In this document: positions 25,984 to 34,135 of the stretch, one piece after another
Layout: each line of letters starts with the position of its first letter
Numbering within the stretch: position 1 is the first letter of the stretch
DNA from: JAMLHH01 sp035515235
Lineage (GTDB): Bacteria; Bacteroidota; Bacteroidia; Chitinophagales; JADIYW01
Assembly (NCBI GenBank): GCA_035515235.1
Contig: DATJBS010000076.1
Span: forward strand, 7,476 to 71,475
Reading direction: 5' to 3'
DNA length: 64,000 bases
The notes under the pieces: model-generated
Seen by the model: the letters and a program-made list of their open reading frames with translations, nothing else
The model's database searches: none
Told to the model about the DNA's origin: nothing
Program-made: the position numbers and the translations under genes

Positions 25984-26737
25984 TAAAACTTTCCAATCTA
26001 GATTGTTTACTGGTACAGGCAAATTTAGTAGCCCACAGACCATGCAAGATGCGATTGTTTCATCTTGTTCAGAATTGGTGACAGTAGCTTTGAAAAGAGT
26101 AGATTTGAAAAATGATGCAGATGCTATTTTAAGTCATTTGCAGATTCTACATGTTCATCTTTTGCCCAATACTAGTGGCGTTAGAAATGCAAAAGAGGCT
26201 GTTTTTGTTGCTCAAATGGCAAGAGAAGCCTTAGGAACAAATTGGGTGAAATTAGAGATACATCCGGATCCTAATTACTTAATGCCCGATCCAATAGAAA
26301 CACTAAAAGCAGCAGAAATTCTCGTAAAAGAAGGTTTTGTTGTGTTGCCATATATTCATGCTGATCCTGTTTTATGTAAAAAATTAGAAGATATCGGAAT
26401 TCAAGCCGTCATGCCTTTAGGAGCTCCAATTGGGAGTAATCTTGGATTAGCAGCTAAAGATTTTTTACGGATTATTATAGAGCAAAGTAATGTTCCTGTC
26501 ATTGTAGACGCTGGTATTGGTGCTCCTTCACATGCTTCTTTAGCTATGGAAATGGGAGCTGATGCAGTTTTGGTCAACACTGCAATTGCAGTCGCTAAAG
26601 ATCCGATCAGAATGGCATTAGCGTTTAAATATGGCGTAGATGCAGGAAGAATTGCTTATGAATCAGGATTAGGTGGACAGTCAACAAGAGCTATAGCTAG
26701 TAGTCCATTGACTTCTTTTTTAGAAGAAATCAATTAG
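25964..26737 (+). CDS. thiG: Thiazole synthase
   Basis: 257 residues starting MSLTIADKTFQSRLFTGTGKF; the frame is open upstream into thiE, but this ATG gives the normal family length. Catalytic Lys in VTVALKRVD, then LPNTSGVRNAKEAV, LEIHPDPNYLMPD, VMPLGAPIGSNLG, VIVDAGIGAPSHASLAMEMGADAV and GRIAYESG. It makes the thiazole ring with ThiS and ThiH or ThiO. None of thiS, thiC, thiH or thiF lies within the window, so the cluster is split. Confidence 0.94.
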   Translation: MSLTIADKTFQSRLFTGTGKFSSPQTMQDAIVSSCSELVTVALKRVDLKNDADAILSHLQILHVHLLPNTSGVRNAKEAVFVAQMAREALGTNWVKLEIHPDPNYLMPDPIETLKAAEILVKEGFVVLPYIHADPVLCKKLEDIGIQAVMPLGAPIGSNLGLAAKDFLRIIIEQSNVPVIVDAGIGAPSHASLAMEMGADAVLVNTAIAVAKDPIRMALAFKYGVDAGRIAYESGLGGQSTRAIASSPLTSFLEEIN

Positions 26738-26854
26738 AGTATTTGAATTTATAATTCCTCATTTTTTTTATCAAATGTATTCTTAGTTTTCATTGGAATG
26801 ACTGACTTATTTATTTAGTCTATGCTTTCAATAGGAAAACATATTTTTTAAACT

Positions 26855-26862
26855 TACTTTTG
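26855..26862 (+). promoter_or_regulatory. -7 box for the cobalamin-regulated unit
   Basis: TACTTTTG fits TAnnTTTG and is placed about 20 bp upstream of the first conserved riboswitch nucleotides, so transcription would begin just before the aptamer. Confidence 0.55.
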
Positions 26863-26875
26863 AGGCGCAATTTGG

Positions 26876-27035
26876 TTTTTAAATCTGTAAAGGTTTGAGA
26901 TTAATAGGGAACTCCGGTGTGAATCCGGGACAGTCCTCGCTGCTGTAAGTTTTTATACTTTTTAGCAATATACCACTGCAAGATTTTTGCGGGAAGGTGC
27001 TATAAAGAAAACAAGTCAGAAGACCTGCCATATGC
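26876..27035 (+). ncRNA. Cobalamin (B12) riboswitch
   Basis: Conserved blocks in the correct order: AATAGGGAAC, CCGGTGTGAATCCGG with GACAGTC, CGCTGCTGTAA, CCACTG, GGGAAGG, and AAGTCAGAAGACCTGCC. These are the core and B12-box strands. It precedes the TonB-dependent receptor by about 100 bp, giving repression of B12 uptake genes when cobalamin is abundant. No U-tract terminator follows, so control may be at translation initiation. Confidence 0.95.
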
Positions 27036-27134
27036 ACAATTATTTCAAAACTTTCGAGGCAAAGGGGATGAAGTGGGTACTATACTTTTAGTAGTACTAC
27101 TGCATTCTGTTCGTTTCGATGATTTTTAATTAGA

Positions 27135-29006
27135 ATGCAGAAATTAGTCCTCATTTGTTGTTTGCTTTTCATCAAAGGTCATTTATTGGCTCAAGATTCA
27201 GATAGTACGGCATATCTTTTAATGACGGACACCATCACCTATATTTCAGATCCTTCCTCTAATTTTCCTCAAGCATCAACAGTAGGCGATGTTTTAAAAT
27301 TGACTCCTAGTGTTTTTCTTCGCTCTAGTACTATGGGAGGCATTCAGACTGTGTCAGCACAAGGTCTAAATGCTCAGCATATTCAAGTGTTGTGGAATGA
27401 TATTCCCGTGAATTCTAGTATGTTGGGAGTAGCGGATTTGTCTTTGTTTTCGGTAGGCTATCATCAGAAAATATCTTATGATGTACAAAATCAAGAACTC
27501 GCGACAGGCGGTTTAGCAGGAATTGTAAATATTAAAGACAATACCTTTTTTGACAAGAGTATCATTTCAGCTTTGAAGCAATCTGTAGGTTCTTTTGGGC
27601 AATCTTTGACGAATCTACATCACCAAGGCAGTCAAAAAAACCAAAGTTGGTCTATCAGCGCTACTTACGAGAAAGCGGAAAATGATTTTTCTTATAATGA
27701 CTATACCGTCTATCCAAATATCATCAAAACTCAAAATGATGCTTCTTTCTATAAATGGAATATTCAAGACCAATGGAGCATGATTTTTAAAAATGGATCT
27801 AAAATAAAATGGATTCAAGAAATTAATACCACCAATAGAAATCTACCTGCGTTTTTAGTCACTCCGAATAACTTATCTACTCAAAAAGATTTTTCAGCTA
27901 GACAATTATTGAAATGGGAAATTCAAAAGACTTCAATAGAACATGCTATTACTGGTTTTTATAGTCATAGCAATTTATTATACGAAGATTATACCTTAAG
28001 AAGAGCTTCGGACAATAATGAAAACTTAGGCTTTTTTAGATATCAAGGAAGTTGGAAGTTTAGCAATAAATGGAAATGGTCTTACGGTTCAGATGTGAAA
28101 TTAAATCATGTCAAAACTGTCAATTATATCAAAAGTCCAAAGGAATTGGGGTGGGATGTATTTCAATCAATGCAATTTCAGCCAAATTTGAACTTTAATA
28201 TCAAAGGGCTTTTTAAAGTAGCTACTCGAAGTGATCTAGGTTGGTATTTTCCTTTCTTATTGGAATCTAATGCTTTTTTAGGAAAAAATAGAAACTACAA
28301 AATTTGGGCAAATATTGGAGCGGATGTTAGATTTCCTACTCTAAATGATAGATTTTGGATGCCTGGAGGAAGAGTAGAATTAGAACCTGAATCCAATATC
28401 AAATCCACCTTAGGAAGCTCTGCAAAATTAAATTTGAATACTCAATGGTCTTGGAATTCAAGAGTAGAATTCTTCTTTAATAAAATTGATGACATGATAC
28501 TTTGGTATCCATCTAATAAAGGATTTTTTCAGCCTATTAACGAGGGGAAAGTTTTAGCGTATGGTGCTAATCTAGAGCAAGAACTCGAGTGGAAAAATCA
28601 AAATCATCAGGTGACTTTAAATGGTGCTTTGGGTTGGAATCGTTCTGGAAATATAGATAAGAAATCTGCCAACGATAAATCACAGTGGGTTCAATTACCA
28701 TATTTCCCAATATTATCAGGAAAGTTCTCTTTGGACTACAAATGGAAAAACTTAGGACTGAATATAGATGGACAGTCTTATTCTCAAAGATTTGTTACCC
28801 GAGATGCTGGAATATTTTTAACTGCATATTCTATTGTCAATACCTCTATTAATTATACTCAAAAAATTAAATCGATTGCTATCGAAGGACGAATATCTTG
28901 TCTTAACTTATTGAATCAACAATATGAAGAAGTGAGATATCGTCCAATGCCTGGAAGAAATTATTTATTTACCCTATTTATAACTTGGAAACATGAAAAA
29001 AATTAA
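27135..29006 (+). CDS. btuB: TonB-dependent cobalamin receptor
   Basis: 623 residues with a signal peptide ending at LAQ. The plug domain (about 40-150) includes TVGDVLKLTPSVFLRSSTMGG and VLWNDIPVNSS, followed by a 22-strand-type barrel rich in aromatic, alternating strands, ending in LFITWKHEKN. Outer-membrane import of corrinoids energised by TonB. The B12 assignment rests on the riboswitch directly upstream and the BtuG-like gene overlapping its end by 14 bp, not on the barrel sequence. Confidence 0.88.
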   Translation: MQKLVLICCLLFIKGHLLAQDSDSTAYLLMTDTITYISDPSSNFPQASTVGDVLKLTPSVFLRSSTMGGIQTVSAQGLNAQHIQVLWNDIPVNSSMLGVADLSLFSVGYHQKISYDVQNQELATGGLAGIVNIKDNTFFDKSIISALKQSVGSFGQSLTNLHHQGSQKNQSWSISATYEKAENDFSYNDYTVYPNIIKTQNDASFYKWNIQDQWSMIFKNGSKIKWIQEINTTNRNLPAFLVTPNNLSTQKDFSARQLLKWEIQKTSIEHAITGFYSHSNLLYEDYTLRRASDNNENLGFFRYQGSWKFSNKWKWSYGSDVKLNHVKTVNYIKSPKELGWDVFQSMQFQPNLNFNIKGLFKVATRSDLGWYFPFLLESNAFLGKNRNYKIWANIGADVRFPTLNDRFWMPGGRVELEPESNIKSTLGSSAKLNLNTQWSWNSRVEFFFNKIDDMILWYPSNKGFFQPINEGKVLAYGANLEQELEWKNQNHQVTLNGALGWNRSGNIDKKSANDKSQWVQLPYFPILSGKFSLDYKWKNLGLNIDGQSYSQRFVTRDAGIFLTAYSIVNTSINYTQKIKSIAIEGRISCLNLLNQQYEEVRYRPMPGRNYLFTLFITWKHEKN

Positions 29007-30081
29007 TGCATTTGGATTATTTGTATTTGGACTGATCCTCCTAACAGCAAGCTGTAAGAAAAATGAATCATTTGTTGAAGATGATATTAAAGACGCTAAA
29101 GGTTTTTATATCATTAATGAAGGTTCGTTCTCGTTAGGAAATGCAAGTTTGAGCTTTTACGATTTTGACAAAAAAACAATTTCGAATTCCCTATTTGAAG
29201 GTATTAACAACAGACCTTTAGGCGATGTATTTCAAAATTTAAAATTTAATGATGGCAAAGGATATTTAATCGTCAATAATTCTAGAAAAATTGAAGTAGT
29301 GGACAGCGCCTCTATGAAAAGCATTAGAACTATTGAAGGGTTTACTTCTCCAAGAAACATCTATTTCAAAAATGGTAAAGCCTATGTGACAGATTTGTAC
29401 AGTAATGAAATCACGGTTTTAGATGGAAAATCTTTAGAGAAAATTGGGGCTATCGCGGTGGAAGGTTCTACGGAGGATATCGTGGAGACTTATGACAAAT
29501 TAATTGTTGCCGTCAATCAATCTTTTGAATATTCTAACGTAAGCCTTCAAGGAATTTTAGTAATTGATACTAAGACTGATACAATTGAAAAGTATGTGAA
29601 ATTGTCTGAAGGTGCTGTTGATTTAGAAATAGATAACAACGGAGATATTTGGGTATACTGTACAGGCTTTTGGGGGACTAATGCTTCTGGAAAATTATAC
29701 AAAGTTAATGGATACACGCACAAGGTCGCTCAAACTTTTGATTTTGGTAAATTAGCTTATTATGCTAATCCGTTGAGATTCAATAATGTCAAAAACCAAA
29801 TTTATTATGCTATCGGAGGAGATGAGGGTTCGTATACAGATTTTGATATCTACTCCATGCCAATTAATAGCACAAGTCTGCCGACGACACCGTTCTATGA
29901 CAGCAAAAACGAGTACATGTATGGTTATAATATCGATCAGTTTAGAAACGAACTCTATATATTAGATGCAGTAGATGGTATGCAAAAAGGAGTGATGTCT
30001 ATCATTAATATAGATACTAAGACCAAAAAATCATCTTTTGATATAGGTTATTTCCCAAGTAATATTGTTTTTAAATATTAA
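28993..30081 (+). CDS. BtuG-like surface lipoprotein, beta-propeller
   Basis: 362 residues. A lipoprotein signal with lipobox LTASC (Cys21) precedes a YncE-like seven-bladed propeller; repeats such as GFYIINEGSFSLGNASLSFY, KIEVVDSASMKSIRTIEGF and EITVLDGKSLEKIGAI are seen. In Bacteroides, BtuG is a B12-binding propeller lipoprotein that caps BtuB. The same order under a cobalamin riboswitch makes this the likely counterpart. Family membership is by layout; sequence identity to BtuG was not measured. Confidence 0.78.
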   Translation: MKKINAFGLFVFGLILLTASCKKNESFVEDDIKDAKGFYIINEGSFSLGNASLSFYDFDKKTISNSLFEGINNRPLGDVFQNLKFNDGKGYLIVNNSRKIEVVDSASMKSIRTIEGFTSPRNIYFKNGKAYVTDLYSNEITVLDGKSLEKIGAIAVEGSTEDIVETYDKLIVAVNQSFEYSNVSLQGILVIDTKTDTIEKYVKLSEGAVDLEIDNNGDIWVYCTGFWGTNASGKLYKVNGYTHKVAQTFDFGKLAYYANPLRFNNVKNQIYYAIGGDEGSYTDFDIYSMPINSTSLPTTPFYDSKNEYMYGYNIDQFRNELYILDAVDGMQKGVMSIINIDTKTKKSSFDIGYFPSNIVFKY

Positions 30082-30092
30082 TACTAAAATTT

Positions 30093-30128
30093 TTCATCAT
30101 CTCTTCTTAATTTGGGAGAGATGATGAA
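30093..30128. repeat. Perfect inverted repeat at the btuG/Nudix junction
   Basis: 12-bp arms TTCATCATCTCT and AGAGATGATGAA around a 12-nt loop, 12 bp past the BtuG-like stop. It may be the terminator of the B12 unit, although the T-tract after it is weak. Confidence 0.5.
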
Positions 30129-30132
30129 TTTA

Positions 30133-30666
30133 ATGAAGTATTGTAATCTATGTGGATCACCTGTCAATTTTGATTATGTGGATGGTGATAATCGCAAAAG
30201 ATTTGTCTGTTCGAGTTGTCAGACCATTCATTATACCAATCCTAATGTAGTAGTAGGAGCTGTAGTATATTGGGGTGAAAAAGTTTTGCTTTGTAAGCGT
30301 GCGATTGAACCGAGATATGGATATTGGAATCTTCCTGCAGGTTATCTAGAAGATGGAGAGAAATCAGAAGATGGAGCAGCAAGAGAAGTGATGGAAGAAG
30401 CTGGTGCAGAAATCAATATTGAAGGCGTTCATTTGGTCTATAATCTACCTCAAGCCAATCAGGTGTATATTCACTTTTTGGCAGAATTAAAAGATGGGAA
30501 ATATTCTAATGGCCCAGAAAGTATTGAAACTGCATTGTTTACAGAAGAAGAGATTCCTTGGAATGATATGGCATTTACTTCTTCTTACTTTGCTTTAAAA
30601 AGATATTTTGAAGATAGAAAAACAGGAAATCGTATCACTCATATGGGAACCTTTCCTGAGAAGTAG
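30133..30666 (+). CDS. Nudix hydrolase with N-terminal zinc ribbon
   Basis: 177 residues from the chosen ATG (MKYCNLCG). Upstream ATGs at 30121 and 30124 sit in the right arm of a perfect 12-bp inverted repeat and are less likely. Zinc ribbon: CNLCG and CSSC in the first 40 residues. Nudix box GYLEDGEKSEDGAAREVMEEAGAE-type, with the REVMEEAG catalytic helix. It hydrolyses a nucleoside diphosphate-linked compound, possibly NADH by the NudC-like layout. It ends before a pair of hairpins. Confidence 0.85.
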   Translation: MKYCNLCGSPVNFDYVDGDNRKRFVCSSCQTIHYTNPNVVVGAVVYWGEKVLLCKRAIEPRYGYWNLPAGYLEDGEKSEDGAAREVMEEAGAEINIEGVHLVYNLPQANQVYIHFLAELKDGKYSNGPESIETALFTEEEIPWNDMAFTSSYFALKRYFEDRKTGNRITHMGTFPEK

Positions 30667-30687
30667 AATTCAAAAGTTAGAAATAAA

Positions 30688-30718
30688 AAAGCGACAAACT
30701 TCAGGAATTTGTCGCTTT
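30688..30718 (+). terminator. Terminator hairpin after the Nudix gene
   Basis: Stem AAAGCGACAAA/TTTGTCGCTTT with an approximately 9-nt loop. It lies 22 bp past the Nudix stop. Confidence 0.65.
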
Positions 30719-30755
30719 AAAAACGGCATTTGATTTTGTATCAAATGCCGTTTTT
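30719..30755. terminator. Bidirectional terminator between Nudix and pgk
   Basis: A 15-bp perfect stem, AAAAACGGCATTTGA paired with TCAAATGCCGTTTTT, loop of 7 nt. It has T-runs in both directions and serves the converging Nudix and pgk transcripts. Confidence 0.88.
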
Positions 30756-30775
30756 ATTTTTTGTTATATAATTTC

Positions 30776-31993
30776 TTACTCCTTTATCGCAGCAACTCCT
30801 GGTAAAACTTTGCCTTCGAAAAATTCTAGCAATGCACCACCTCCAGTAGAAACAAAACTCACTTTGTCTGCTAATTTGAATAAGTTTACTGCTGCTACAG
30901 AATCACCACCACCTACTAAAGTAAAAGCGCCTTTTGTTGTTGCATCTGCTACTGCATACGCTATAGCTTCCGTTCCTTTTCTGAAAGCATCCATTTCAAA
31001 TACTCCCATAGGTCCATTCCAAAGAACTGTTTTAGAATTTAGAATAATATTGGTGTATTCTTCAATCGTTTCTGGACCGATATCTAATCCCATCCATCCG
31101 TCAGGAGTTTCGTCTACAGATATTGTTTGAGTATTTGCTTTCGCATCAAATTTGTCTGCGATCACTTGATCTTTAGGTAGGTATAAATTGACTCCTTTTT
31201 CTTTGGCTTTTTGTAAGATTTCTAAAGCTAAATCCAATTTGTCATCTTCACATAAGCTGTTTCCGATAGAGTGTCCCATCGCTTTCGAGAAAGTATAAGA
31301 CATACCACCACCGATGATAATATTGTCAGCAATATTTAAAAGATTCTCTATGATTAAAATCTTGTCAGAAACTTTTGCACCACCTAAAATTGCAGTGAAT
31401 GGTTTTGTAGGAGATTTAATCACTTTCTCAGCATTCGCTACTTCTGCATTCATCAAATAACCAAATGCTTTCTTGCCCTTTTCAAAAAACTGTGCAACAA
31501 TCGTTGTGCTTGCATGCGCTCTATGGGCAGTGCCAAATGCATCATTGATATAGATTTCTCCTAATTTTGCTAGTTCTTCAGCAAACTCTTGATCTCCCTT
31601 TTTTTCTCCTTGGTGAAATCTTGTATTTTCTACTAATAATACTTCACCAGCTTTTAAAGATTGTGCTTGTGCTACTACTTTATCACCTATACAATTGTCA
31701 GCAAACAATACATCTTGACCTAATATCTCAGACAGTTTAGATTGGACATGTTGAAGTGTAAATTTTTCTACATCAATTTTTCCATCATTTTTTAACTTTT
31801 TGAGCGGTCTTCCCAAATGCGACATTAATATGACAGCTCCACCATCTTTCAATATTTTTTTGATAGTAGGTAAAGCCGCACGGATTCGGGTGTCATCGGT
31901 GACTTCATAAGTTTTTTTGTCCAATGGAACATTGAAATCTACTCTAACGAGTACTTTTTTATTCTCAAAATTAATTTGGTCAATCTGACTCAT
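30776..31993 (-). CDS. pgk: Phosphoglycerate kinase
   Basis: 405 residues. It transfers phosphate between 1,3-bisphosphoglycerate and ADP. N-terminal RVDFNVPLDKK, SHLGRP, the hinge region with ENTRFHQGEKKGD, GGAKVSDKI, WNGPMGVFE and GGGDSVAAVNLF near the C-terminus are all present. Transcribed after gap, 14 bp downstream. Confidence 0.96.
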   Translation of the reverse strand: MSQIDQINFENKKVLVRVDFNVPLDKKTYEVTDDTRIRAALPTIKKILKDGGAVILMSHLGRPLKKLKNDGKIDVEKFTLQHVQSKLSEILGQDVLFADNCIGDKVVAQAQSLKAGEVLLVENTRFHQGEKKGDQEFAEELAKLGEIYINDAFGTAHRAHASTTIVAQFFEKGKKAFGYLMNAEVANAEKVIKSPTKPFTAILGGAKVSDKILIIENLLNIADNIIIGGGMSYTFSKAMGHSIGNSLCEDDKLDLALEILQKAKEKGVNLYLPKDQVIADKFDAKANTQTISVDETPDGWMGLDIGPETIEEYTNIILNSKTVLWNGPMGVFEMDAFRKGTEAIAYAVADATTKGAFTLVGGGDSVAAVNLFKLADKVSFVSTGGGALLEFFEGKVLPGVAAIKE

Positions 31994-32007
31994 TGTAATG
32001 GTGTTTT

Positions 32008-33021
32008 TTAATTTAATGATTTACACTCTGCTACTTTCAATACTAATTCAGCTAATCTACTAGAATAACCGTACTCATTGTCGTACCAACCTACTATTTT
32101 GCAAAATTTATCTGAAACCATAGCAGTCAATTCAGAATCAAAAATACAAGAATGCGGATTAGTTACAATGTCTCTAGACACTAAAGGAGCGTCGGTGTAT
32201 TCTATAATTCCTTTAAATCTTCCTTCGCTTGCTGCATTTTGGAATGCTAAATTAATTTCTTCTACAGTGGTAGACTTAGAGAGCGTACAATATACTTCGG
32301 TTAAAGAGCCTACTAAAACTGGAACTCTCATCGCTCCACCAATAATTTTACCTTTCATTTCAGGAAGTACTAATTCCACTGCTTTAGTAGCATTAGAAGT
32401 AGTAGGCACTATATTCTCGGCAGCAGCACGAGCTCTTCTATAATCGCCTTTGTGATTGCCATCTTGAAGGTTTTGATCGCCCGTATAAGCATGTACAGTG
32501 GACATAATAGCTTGCTCAATACCAAAGTGGTCGTTCATCACTTGAATCATCGGCGCAAGACAGTTAGTGGTACAAGATGCATTAGATAAAATAGTGTCTT
32601 CAGCGGTTATTGTATCATCATTAATTCCTAAAACTATCGTCTTAGTTAATTTGTCAGCAGGAGAGGAGATGATGACCTTTTTAGCGCCAGCTTCTATATG
32701 TTCACTTGCAGTAGCAAAGTTTCTAGCTTTACCAGTACATTCTATTACGATATCGATATTCATTTCTTTCCAAGGCAGCTTTTTGAAATCTGCTATTTCT
32801 GTACATGAAATTGGTCTTCCGTTGATAATTATATTTTTATCATCATGATCCACCTTTTGATCCCATGTTCCGTGGGCGCTATCGTACTGTATTAAATGCG
32901 CTAAAATCTCATTCTCAGCCAAATCATTAATTGCTACCACCTCCACTTCTGGATTGTCGTATAGTATTCTAAAAACTAATCTGCCTATTCTTCCAAGACC
33001 ATTTATTGCAATTCTTTTCAT
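32008..33021 (-). CDS. gap: Type I glyceraldehyde-3-phosphate dehydrogenase
   Basis: 337 residues. NAD-binding INGLGRIGRLV at the N-terminus, catalytic Cys150 in SNASCTTNCLAPM and the substrate-binding His in MSTVHAYTGDQ. It is a glycolytic enzyme, first gene of a gap-pgk operon. Confidence 0.96.
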   Translation of the reverse strand: MKRIAINGLGRIGRLVFRILYDNPEVEVVAINDLAENEILAHLIQYDSAHGTWDQKVDHDDKNIIINGRPISCTEIADFKKLPWKEMNIDIVIECTGKARNFATASEHIEAGAKKVIISSPADKLTKTIVLGINDDTITAEDTILSNASCTTNCLAPMIQVMNDHFGIEQAIMSTVHAYTGDQNLQDGNHKGDYRRARAAAENIVPTTSNATKAVELVLPEMKGKIIGGAMRVPVLVGSLTEVYCTLSKSTTVEEINLAFQNAASEGRFKGIIEYTDAPLVSRDIVTNPHSCIFDSELTAMVSDKFCKIVGWYDNEYGYSSRLAELVLKVAECKSLN

Positions 33022-33091
33022 GATTTTCGTTTGGTATGAACTGTAAAGTTATATAAAGCAAAAGAATTTTTAAATTTCTTTTGTATGGAGT

Positions 33092-33122
33092 TTGGAAAAT
33101 TAGTACAAGTGCGTATATTTGC
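33092..33122 (+). promoter_or_regulatory. Consensus Bacteroidota promoter for the tRNA genes
   Basis: TTTG at 33092-33095, 19-nt spacer, then TATATTTG at 33115-33122, a full match to the -33/-7 consensus. Transcription would begin near 33129, about 30 bp before the first tRNA-Glu. Confidence 0.85.
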
Positions 33123-33160
33123 ACTCGCTAAGCCCTAGGCTTTGCAAAAGTTCATTAAAT

Positions 33161-33235
33161 GGCCCGTTCGTCTATCGGTTAGGACGCCAGGTTTTCATCC
33201 TGGTAAGAGGGGTTCGACTCCCCTACGGGCTACCA
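33161..33235 (+). tRNA. tRNA-Glu (anticodon TTC), CCA encoded
   Basis: Acceptor arms GGCCCGT/ACGGGCT pair in all seven positions (one G-T). The anticodon stem CCAGG/CCTGG holds loop TTTTCAT, anticodon TTC. T-arm GGGGTTCGACTCCCC. The discriminator A is followed by encoded CCA. Confidence 0.95.
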
Positions 33236-33252
33236 ACAACACTCCAAGCGAT

Positions 33253-33327
33253 GGCCCGTTCGTCTAGGGGTAAGGACAGAAGAGTTTCATTCTTCAAACA
33301 GGGGTTCGAATCCCTTACGGGCTACCA
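33253..33327 (+). tRNA. tRNA-Glu (anticodon TTC), diverged second copy
   Basis: The same acceptor stem as the first copy but a different anticodon stem, GAAGA/TCTTC, with loop GTTTCAT, anticodon TTC. Position 32 is G where a pyrimidine is usual, and the T-stem has one G-T pair. CCA is encoded. It follows the first copy after 17 bp and shares its promoter. Confidence 0.9.
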
Positions 33328-33467
33328 GCTTACAATATTTTTTCAATTTTATTTTTTGTCATTTGCTAAAAGTTTTTTGACAAAAACTACAGATTTCTCT
33401 ACAAGACAGATATTCGAATAAATTTCAACTAAACAATATGAGATGTGTTTATTACAATCAAATCTAA

Positions 33468-33725
33468 TTACTCATAAATATCTTTTCTGTGTCCCAAAGT
33501 AATAATATCTATAAGGAGTTCTTTGTCAAATATTTCATAGATAATTCTTTAGTTTCCTATTCTAATTCTATAACCATCTCTACCTCTTAGTTTTTTATAT
33601 CCCATAGGACGTGGATTCTTTTCTAAATCTCCTATGGCATTAAATATAGGTTCAGCAGTATTGTCATCAAGTTTATCTAATTGCCTCTGTGCTTTTTTAG
33701 ATAATACAGCAATATAATTAGACAT
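33468..33725 (-). pseudogene. RelE-type toxin with one in-frame stop
   Basis: From ATG 33725 the frame reads MSNYIAVLSKKAQRQLDKLD, GDLEKNPRPMGYKKLRGRDG and YRIRIGN, then TAA at 33549-33551 (codon 59), and continues RIIYEIFDKELLID, ITLGHRKDIYE to its natural stop. Family members have GNYRIIYEI here, so a Tyr codon became TAA. Otherwise it is an 85-residue RelE toxin of normal length. It overlaps the antitoxin by 8 bp. Confidence 0.88.
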
Positions 33726-33942
33726 TGACAGATTTTCTGATTTTTAAGTATTCAGAAAATGGAATACGTTCTCCATTATCTTCTTTTTTAGCCTCGTCGT
33801 ACAGTCTAATATCTTCCAACTCCTCCATAATTTCTTCAAACTCTTGAACAGTAAGAATTACCAAAGACTTTTTCCCTTCGGCATCTTTAATATATTGTGG
33901 ATTTACAGAAATCATCTTTAATATTTTATCAGTTTGTATCAC
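33718..33942 (-). CDS. Phd/YefM-like antitoxin
   Basis: 74 residues (or 65 from the internal ATG at 33915): ISVNPQYIKDAEGKKSLVIL, LTVQEFEEIMEELEDIRLYDEAKKED and FSEYLKIRKS. The Phd/YefM N-terminal fold and C-terminal toxin-binding helix are recognisable. The partner toxin has a nonsense codon. It lies 390 bp from the tRNA-Glu pair, a common target neighbourhood for accessory DNA. Confidence 0.82.
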   Translation of the reverse strand: MIQTDKILKMISVNPQYIKDAEGKKSLVILTVQEFEEIMEELEDIRLYDEAKKEDNGERIPFSEYLKIRKSVNV

Positions 33943-34109
33943 TCTTTCAAAAAATTTGAAATCTATTGATAGTACTTATAAAGTTAACGAAAACGATTAG
34001 AATTATGTTCTTTTAGATTTTCTATTTGAAATCATAGATTTCTATTGGAGCTAGATCAGTGATCCTCTTCAATATTCTCACTATTTTCCGCACTCCTTAT
34101 ACTTTCATG

Positions 34110-34117
34110 TATCTTTG
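34110..34117 (+). promoter_or_regulatory. -7 box for the RlmK-like gene
   Basis: TATCTTTG fits TAnnTTTG, 18 bp before the ATG at 34136. No consensus -33 box at 19-nt spacing. Confidence 0.5.
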
Positions 34118-34135
34118 TCGATTCAATAACATTGC

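Noticed and set aside
33119..33421. 100-codon frame across the tRNA genes
   Set aside because: It simply runs through both tRNAs.
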